Origin: Celoporthe dispersa
Taxonomy: Eukaryota; Ascomycota; Sordariomycetes; Diaporthales; Cryphonectriaceae
Length of the DNA stretch: 64,000 nt
Reading direction: 5' to 3'
Assembly (NCBI GenBank): GCA_016584495.1
Contig: WAID01000001.1
Span: 496,001 to 560,000, forward strand
Shown one piece after another: positions 57,292 through 64,000 of this stretch; the first letter of the stretch is position 1; each line of letters starts with the position of its first letter. A program made the translations under genes and the position numbers. The notes under the pieces were generated by a model that was not told the origin of the DNA, ran no database searches, and was given only the letters and a program-made list of their open reading frames with translations.

Positions 57292-60200
57292 CACACCCAT
57301 CGCCCACTTCCTGAGACCTTGGCTGATGATGATGATCCATCCACCTGGCGTCTACTACCCTTGTGGGATATCCTCCCCGTGGTGTATATAGTAGTGTGGT
57401 GTAGTGCACTACAGTAGTCAGAAGCCTATCAAATGTCTTACAACCATGTACATGCCTGCCACGCTTTCGAGCTGTCGCGTGTGCGTGGCGACAAGAGCGC
57501 CAAGATGGTCCAAACCACGAGGGCAGCCAGACCAGATCAGGTCAGGTTCAGATCTAATAGGACGGGACACGGGAGGGCCAGATGGATAAAAGACCCTAGG
57601 AATGGGCCATTCAGAGGAGGAAGAAGGGGGGGAAGGAAAAAAAAGAAGTAGAGAGACTAAGAAAAAAGAAAGAAAGAAAGAAGAAAAAAAAGGACGGGAC
57701 AGGGATTAAGACACGCGGCACGCCTTATCCGCCCATGTGCAGCATCTGCAGCAGTATGGAGTGGGAGGCTTGGGAGGGTGGGAAGGGGCCACAGGGAGCG
57801 GGCCCACACAAATTTAGGACAAGGCCCTCTCGACTAAACTGCGCCTGCCATGTCGATGGTTCATGAACCCATACCAGCTCTTTGGAGAAGGTGCTAGTGG
57901 GAACAGAAAAGCCCCTCTCCGTTCGGGGTTTTTTTCTTTTCCTCCCTTCTGCCACGCGACGATGAGCCTGGGCTAGAACAAAAATGAACAGGCGCGCAGA
58001 ACTGAGCTGCAAGGTCGGCAGCAGGGCGGGGAACACACACCATCACCACCTTCACCCTCTTTTTTGATATGTCATCATCCACGATAAGTAGGCTTAGCAC
58101 ACCCACACCCACACCTGTCCCTCGCGGCACTATTCGCGTGGCACGAGGAGGGGCCGTCCCTTGGCTGCAACCTCGACACGCCTTTCCTGCTGCGACCGAG
58201 GGAGGAGGGCAGGTCGTACGTACTCACGTGGTGCAGATGGGATCGAGGATGGCGCAACATGTTGGTGCTGATCGACGACCCCACCAAAAACAGTCCAGCT
58301 GCCCTATCCCCTCCCTTGCGACTTGCGACCTACGGCGCGCGTTTTCTCGGGCGCTGCTGCTGCTGCTGCTCTTGGCCCTCGAGGCGAGAGCAGTGTCGGT
58401 GGGAGTTGGTGCCGACCCCGTCCATTCGAGGGGTTTTGCGTGTACATGGCATATACCATGTACCGTGCATACCATGTATGTACGAGACAAGTAAATGAAA
58501 GGTGACTGCTTTACATATATATCACGCGCACAGTATCAAGCACGCGTCGGCACCGGAGCCGCGCAGCCCCTCCTGCGTCTCGTCATGACGGGACTGACGG
58601 GTCTGGACTAGCTAGGGCAAGGTGGGCAGGGCAGCACGGCTAGGCGCACGAGTATGAACTCTCTTCGTCCGATCATCACCTGACCCAGACAGGATGCCAG
58701 CCACTCCAAGCCTTGCCGTGGGACGCCCGGCTGTCGATGGCGGTCCTTGGCAGATAGGAGGAGGGCCGGTGCACAGGGCCCAGGAATCTGGCTACACGCC
58801 TCGTTCCTCTTGCTCCTTCTCGGTCGTTGTCCTCTTGGTGCATCCTGCCAGCGAGAAGGTGAACATGTATTCATTCATTCATCATCCACCTCTCTCTCTC
58901 TCTCCTCGAGACATACGAGGAAAACATGCGTGGATCGTGTCTCGGAGGATTGACCAAGACATGCTCTATCTGTGTCTCTCTACCGCATTGGTGGCAGCTT
59001 GGTGAGAGAGTCATAGCAAGAGATGGAGAGCCGCCGTCAAGGTCCTTCAGACAGCGAGGCCCATAGGAGGAGATGGGAGGGAGGGGTAAAAATGCTCTGA
59101 GCCCTTTCGTAAGGGGACCCGCACATGCTCAGAGGCCATTACGAATTTTTGGTTGCCACCTTCATGCGGTCAGCCTCCACGAGAGATCAAAGCATGGCGC
59201 GACTGAGCTCCCCCCCAACCCTCCCCCCAGGGCTGCGGCCGACCCTGCCACGCGAGCCCTTTGGGCAATGCAATGCACACCTGAGTTCCCGAGTCCCTGA
59301 GTTGCACTGAACAACACTGCACCCTTTCCCTGACGAGGCTGTGTGTGGCATGTGGCCTAATGATGACCGCCCAGTATTGCTCGGCACTGCACGAGTTCGG
59401 TTCATCTGTCGGCATGCTTACGCATACATAGCACTTAGTATGCCAATCACATACCCCGGTGCCGCCTTCCTGCTCGGTGTGAACCGGCCTCAAGAGGACG
59501 AGCAAGGGAGGGAGACAGAGAGGGCAACCGCTATTGTCGTCGCCGGCAGGGTGGCGCCGTCTAGCCTCGGCCGAGTCGCACCTTTTCCGTCAAGCGCTGG
59601 TGTGCGTGGCCCACCTGGGTCATCATCATCACCATCATCATCTGAAGACGGCCGGACGTGAGACGGACGGGGTGGAATGCGATGGATGATGCGATGGGCC
59701 AGGCAGTGCGCAGTCCGAGGCTGGCTGAGAAAGCTTCCTTCAACAATAATACGCGCCCAAGATCGGCAGCCCAGTATTGTAGGGTGGACCACCTGGAGAG
59801 CAGGCAGCTCAGGCAGACAGACAGCAAACCTCCACACCGATATCCGGGCCTCGATGGAGCTCCGGAGCTCATGTCTCGGTCCGCTGAAGGGCCCAGGCCA
59901 GGGCTGGGGGGGCTGTTTATTATGATGCGCAACAATGCAGCAGAGAAAAGTGCTACATATACCAAGCACTTTGGTACGGCTCCTGGCAAGGGTCCTGGGA
60001 TCTGCTCGAGACCCGCCATTGCTTGTCTGGGCCTGTCTTTCCTTCTTATAAGGACAACCTGCCGAGGTCGAATCGAAAAAGGGTCCTGCTCTCGAGGCGC
60101 TGCGAGGATGAACCCGGGTTGACTACCCGAGAGGCCTCTCCGGGGGATCAACTGTGGTTTTCTCTTTTTCTTTTTTTTTCTTCTTGTCCCTTTCCTTTAA

Positions 60201-60377
60201 TTCTAGACGAGGAGGCGTCACACTTATCAGCGTGACAAGCTTAGTCCTAGTCTTGTGGCTGGGCTGGGTTGGAAAACCCTTCAGACCCCCTCTCAACACG
60301 AGGAGGGTGAAACCTGTTTCTGCATGACATCGACGTCGTAAACGTCAAAAGAGCTTTTCCTCTAAAAAAGCCTTTTT

Positions 60378-60400
60378 TCTTCTTCTTCTTCTTCTTCTTC
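60378..60400 (+). repeat. (CTT)n microsatellite
   Basis: This is a run of about eight CTT units in non-coding sequence, flanked by T- and C-rich tracts. Confidence 0.8.
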
Positions 60401-61898
60401 CCTTTTCTTCTCTGCGCCCGCCCCTTCCCACCCCCCCTCGGGTGTGGCCTGGATGAGAGGATCGACAGGCCCGCGAGATCTCCACCCAAGGATCCAACGG
60501 GTCCCCTTGCTCCCCCTGGTTCCAGCCTCAGTCCCATGTCCTACCGGGCGGAGACTCTGTGGGGGAAAATACAAGGAATTCCGGGTATGGAAGACCTTTT
60601 TTAGCGAGATCGATGGATTTGAACATGACATTGGGGGGGTGACGGGTGGTTTTTTTCTTATTTTCTCTTCTTTTTTCCTTCTTTTTTCGGAATGAAGAGT
60701 ATGCCAGACAAGTTTTGATGCATTCTCTCTCTCTCTTTTCTTTCTTTCTTTTCCTTTTTTTTTCTTTTCTCTTCCCCTTCTCTCCATTCAAAAAATTCCT
60801 TGCGTCCGTCGTATCAAGAAATCAAATTATGGGCTGCTTCCTGGCCCAGCGTTACGCAACCCTGCTGCGCGAGCTGCCCTTGGAGCTGCCCTTCCTGGCG
60901 ACTTCTGGAGAGGGGGGAGAAGAAAGGGGGGGGGTTGGTTGAGAGACTTGTCCTCTTCTGGGCACCCAGGGTAATTACTGTCAGAACCATCTCAACGGCT
61001 GGGTGAGATTTTTTTACCTTGAATGGCAGCCAAGACGCAGGCCGCGGCCGCGCTCCCTGTGCAACCCCAGCCCGCCCTGTGCAGTGGTTGTAGAGAGAGA
61101 GTGTGTGTGTGTGCGTGCGGTGGAGTGCAGTACAGTGGAGTGTGCTGTGCTGCACTGCAAAAAGACAGGGTCAGGGCAGAGTATCTCTGTCTGTATGTAG
61201 GGATCGACACGGCATTCACCCAAAGGTTGTTTCCTCTGGTTCCAACGCTAGAACACTCCAGACATGGCACAAGGCCTAGGCCAGGCACAGGGCGAGTTGT
61301 CAGAACGGTCTTCACCCTGCAAAGAGTGCAAGAGAGAGAGAGAAAGAGAGATAGCATAGTACAACCGAGAGAGCACACACAGACACCAAACCCACGCACG
61401 CCCTTCAACTTCAGCCCTCCACATCCTTGACTCGATCTGGCACGGGCTCCGTATCCTACCACTCACTACGATGGCACGCTGCAGAGTACTTCGACACGGT
61501 CTACAACAGCATGCAGGAATTATATACGCGCATCCACCAGAATATTGATCATATCATATCGGGTGTAAAAGAGGGGGAGGGGAGGGGGTATGGCATGTTC
61601 AAGAAGGAAAAAAGAGGAAGAAGACACAGAGAGGGAGACGGCGTTTGCGTCCGTGTGCAGCTTGCAGCCAGGCTATTGAATTATCTGCACCTGCAGGACA
61701 AGACCATCCACCCACCCCCATATCCACCCATCCATCCATACATTACTATGGTACATCCATCCATACTACAACTACACGACAGGACCCAGCCTCCCCTCCC
61801 CCCCGGGGCCCTTCTCTCCCTCTCTACAGTATTGTTCCCGTCAGGCGACCTCCTATCTCCCGTACTACTACTGTACTGCTGCTGCTCCGGAGTGGATT

Positions 61899-61918
61899 CA
61901 TTGATTGATTGATTGATT
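61899..61918 (+). repeat. (TTGA)n tetranucleotide repeat
   Basis: About five tandem TTGA/ATTG units lie in non-coding sequence. Confidence 0.8.
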
Positions 61919-63255
61919 ACCGTTACTGGTCTCTCGCTCCTCATTCCTCTCTCGCCCTCCTCTGCGCCGCCCCCCTTCTTTCACCACCGTCTATTATCTT
62001 CTCCAATACCGGACCCGTCCCCATCTGAGCTCCCATCCTCCTCCCTCCCCTCTTCCTCCGTCGCCCTCAATTAACCGTCGTCATCATTCTTCTCGCTTCG
62101 CGCTCTTCAGTGCCGTCCACGGAAGCAAAGACCGGGCACCTCAATTTGGTTCCTCGTTTCTCGCGCCTTAGCGGCCCCGGTCCAATACAAACCTTAATCT
62201 CCTCAGCCTCCCCTTAGTCTCCTCGCCGCCGCACTATCGGTTCTGAACCCACCTCTGGTCATCAAACCGTCACTCGCACCCCCGTCGTCGTCGTCCCTGT
62301 CGCTCCCTCACCCTGTCTCCAAAAAAAACTGCCAAATCGATCTGACTTGATCTTTTTTGTCTCCCTTCTCCCCTCATCAGGAGAGAGAGAGAGAGAGAGA
62401 AAAAGAGAAAGAAGAAGAAGAAAAAAAAGACAAAGAGCGAGAGAGCTGAGGGTATCGAGAGACAGCCGAAGTGTTCTTGGGCTATCAGGTCGGCTTCCCG
62501 TCGTCCACGCTGGCGACGACAGACTAAACCCAACCGCCGACAATTCTCCCTTCACCAGAGCCGGAGCCAGATACAGAGGATGTCTTCCGTGGTCTTTTTG
62601 GACGCCAACGCTTGACCCGGTTCCTCGTATTCTCACACATTCTCTCTCGGCCCCCAGCCCAGCCCGACGCAGCGCGGTTCACATGCTCATGCGCCGTTGG
62701 TGCCGCAAGGGAGGACAAGCCCGGATCATACCAGCGCACAACTGAGCCTGGCCACTCTCGATTTGTGCGACACACCTTCCGACTTGTCACTGGTCTTGTC
62801 TCACTCTCACAAACCCAGCCGACCCATCGCTGCTGCCATTTCCTAAACACTACTACTACCATCACTCTCACCACTGGCTCCTTCCTCGTCCTCCACCTCT
62901 TCGTCCCCGACGGGAACGTGCACCGGCGGCTGGCTGCGTGGGCTCTTCTCTTATCCCCCTCTTCTTTTGCCTCTCTCCCCCTCTTTTTTCTTTCTATACC
63001 TGTATTTGCTGCTGCTGTGGCCACTCGAACACCTTGTAACCAGCCAACCAACCAAGCCCTGCCGCCACCTTATACGACTCCGACGATCACCGCGTGCCGA
63101 TCACCTCTCAACCCCCCCCCCCCCCGACCCTCAAGCCAGAGGGCCCCGCGCCTCTTTATTTTTTTCTTTATTTTTTTTTTTTTTTGCCGATGGTCACAGA
63201 CACAAGCTGGTCTAGGCTGCCATAGAAGCGAGTCATCCTTCCCTGCTGTGCAACC

Positions 63256-64000
63256 ATGGCCATGGCCACGACCGGCGCCGTCCCGCGCCCCATAGACCCC
63301 GACGAGCATCTCGCCATCCACCTGTCTCCTGGGACCGCCCGAGAGTTGGCCGACAGGAGAGGGGCACGAACCACCCTCAGCCACTTCGACAACTCCTCCG
63401 ACGAGGACGATGACGACTACGACGACGACGACAATGACAGCTACGGCGCCCCTCTCCTCGACGACGAGCGGGACCTGCAGACCCCGACGACCACCACGTC
63501 GGGGGCTGGTGGCCACTGCACATCCCCCCTGCACCCCATCTCGTCCATGCAGGAGGCCTTTGCCGAGTCCCTCGAGGAGGCCACCAGGGCAGGCCTGAGC
63601 CAGAAGCCAAAGCTGAGGGAGCAGGACGCGAAAGCGCGGCGGGAGAGGCTGCTCGACGAGGACAAGTCCAGGGGGCCCCCCAACCGGCTGTGGCGGTTTC
63701 GGCCCGGGCAGAAGTGTCACGAGCTGCGGAAGCTGATCGCCCAGGTCTCGTTCGGCATCGAGCTGCTGATCAAGGGCATGGCGAACAACAACGCCCAGGT
63801 CCTCAGCATCCTGCAGGGCCACATCGACGAGGTGGACGAGTTTCTCGAGACGGCCATGGAGGACGTCAGGGAGGCGACCACGGACCTAAAGGACCGCCTG
63901 GACTTCCTCAAGGTCCCGATGGAGAACATGGAGGTCTTTGAGCAGATGCTGGAGAACAGGAAGTTCCGCCTGCAGATCGTCGAGGGCAACATCAAGATCG
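63256..64000 (+). CDS. Conserved fungal protein of unknown function, 5' part only
   Basis: The reading frame runs from the ATG at 63256 (MAMATTGAVPRPIDPDEH) to the window edge without a stop, 248 codons, so the gene continues to the right. The first 150 residues are low-complexity and acidic (a GAC repeat encodes an Asp-rich stretch after SHFDNSSDED), with a basic Lys/Arg helix later. From about residue 150 the sequence becomes helical and conserved-looking: CHELRKLIAQVSFGIELLIK, ILQGHIDEVDEFLETAMEDV and NMEVFEQMLENRKFRLQIVE, consistent with a coiled coil. No characterised family is recognised. The second in-frame ATG, at 63262, could also be used. Confidence 0.85.
   Translation, partial: MAMATTGAVPRPIDPDEHLAIHLSPGTARELADRRGARTTLSHFDNSSDEDDDDYDDDDNDSYGAPLLDDERDLQTPTTTTSGAGGHCTSPLHPISSMQEAFAESLEEATRAGLSQKPKLREQDAKARRERLLDEDKSRGPPNRLWRFRPGQKCHELRKLIAQVSFGIELLIKGMANNNAQVLSILQGHIDEVDEFLETAMEDVREATTDLKDRLDFLKVPMENMEVFEQMLENRKFRLQIVEGNIKI

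Larger units (their letters stand above)
56418..63255. other. 6.8 kb gene-free, microsatellite-rich interval
   Basis: No supported gene is found on either strand between the AIG1-like start and the partial gene at the right edge. Simple repeats are frequent: (CA)n at about 57263-57290, (CTT)n at 60378-60400, GA/GT runs near 61085-61115 and 61325-61350, (TTGA)n at 61899-61918, (GA)n at 62384-62400, C12 near 63113-63124 and T12 near 63173-63185. The last 1.2 kb is C/T-rich and probably contains the promoter and 5' leader of the edge gene. Confidence 0.55.

Overview
The window comes from a filamentous ascomycete (Pezizomycotina, most likely Sordariomycetes). The evidence is short introns of about 50-110 nt with GTAAGT/GTGAGT-type donors and CTAAC/CTGAC branch points, strongly C/G-ending codons in housekeeping genes, C/T-rich promoters with long leaders, and a gene set typical of that group. 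No species is assigned. Seventeen protein-coding genes (one cut by the right edge) and one intron-containing tRNA-Leu gene are supported. All exon models were assembled by hand and checked for reading phase.

Left part (1-17.4 kb): an MFS sugar transporter (minus strand), a 7.5 kb gene-free interval, a Myb/SANT-type regulator (plus), mitochondrial heme O synthase COX10 (minus), an aldo/keto reductase (minus) and an alpha/beta hydrolase (minus). Middle part (17.4-38.7 kb): a looser, more AT-rich accessory stretch with an NCS1 purine/pyrimidine-type permease, an UNC93-like membrane protein, a Baeyer-Villiger-type flavin monooxygenase, a medium-chain enoyl reductase/dehydrogenase and an FMN-dependent LLM-class (nitrilotriacetate monooxygenase family) enzyme. 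These sit side by side and could form a small catabolic or detoxification cluster. A tRNA-Leu(AAG) lies at its right border. Right part (38.7-64 kb): dense conserved genes, namely an RCR membrane protein, a conserved nuclear-looking protein, alanyl-tRNA synthetase, the complex I assembly methyltransferase NDUFAF7/MidA, cysteine synthase 2, TFIIS, the MBOAT protein GUP1 and a FAR-17a/AIG1 membrane protein. A 6.8 kb gene-free interval rich in microsatellites follows, then the 5' part of an acidic, coiled-coil-like protein.

Two themes stand out. First, several genes need very small exons that are easy to miss: 5 nt in the sugar transporter, 9 nt in TFIIS, 13 nt in the LLM monooxygenase and 19 nt in the UNC93-like gene. 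Second, nine one- or two-base indels, eight of them in G/C runs, break five otherwise well-conserved genes. Correcting each one restores a full-length family protein with exact phase bookkeeping, so consensus errors in the assembly are more likely than gene decay. Alanyl-tRNA synthetase also has a long in-frame upstream extension that ends in a mitochondrial-presequence-like stretch, suggesting dual targeting from one gene.
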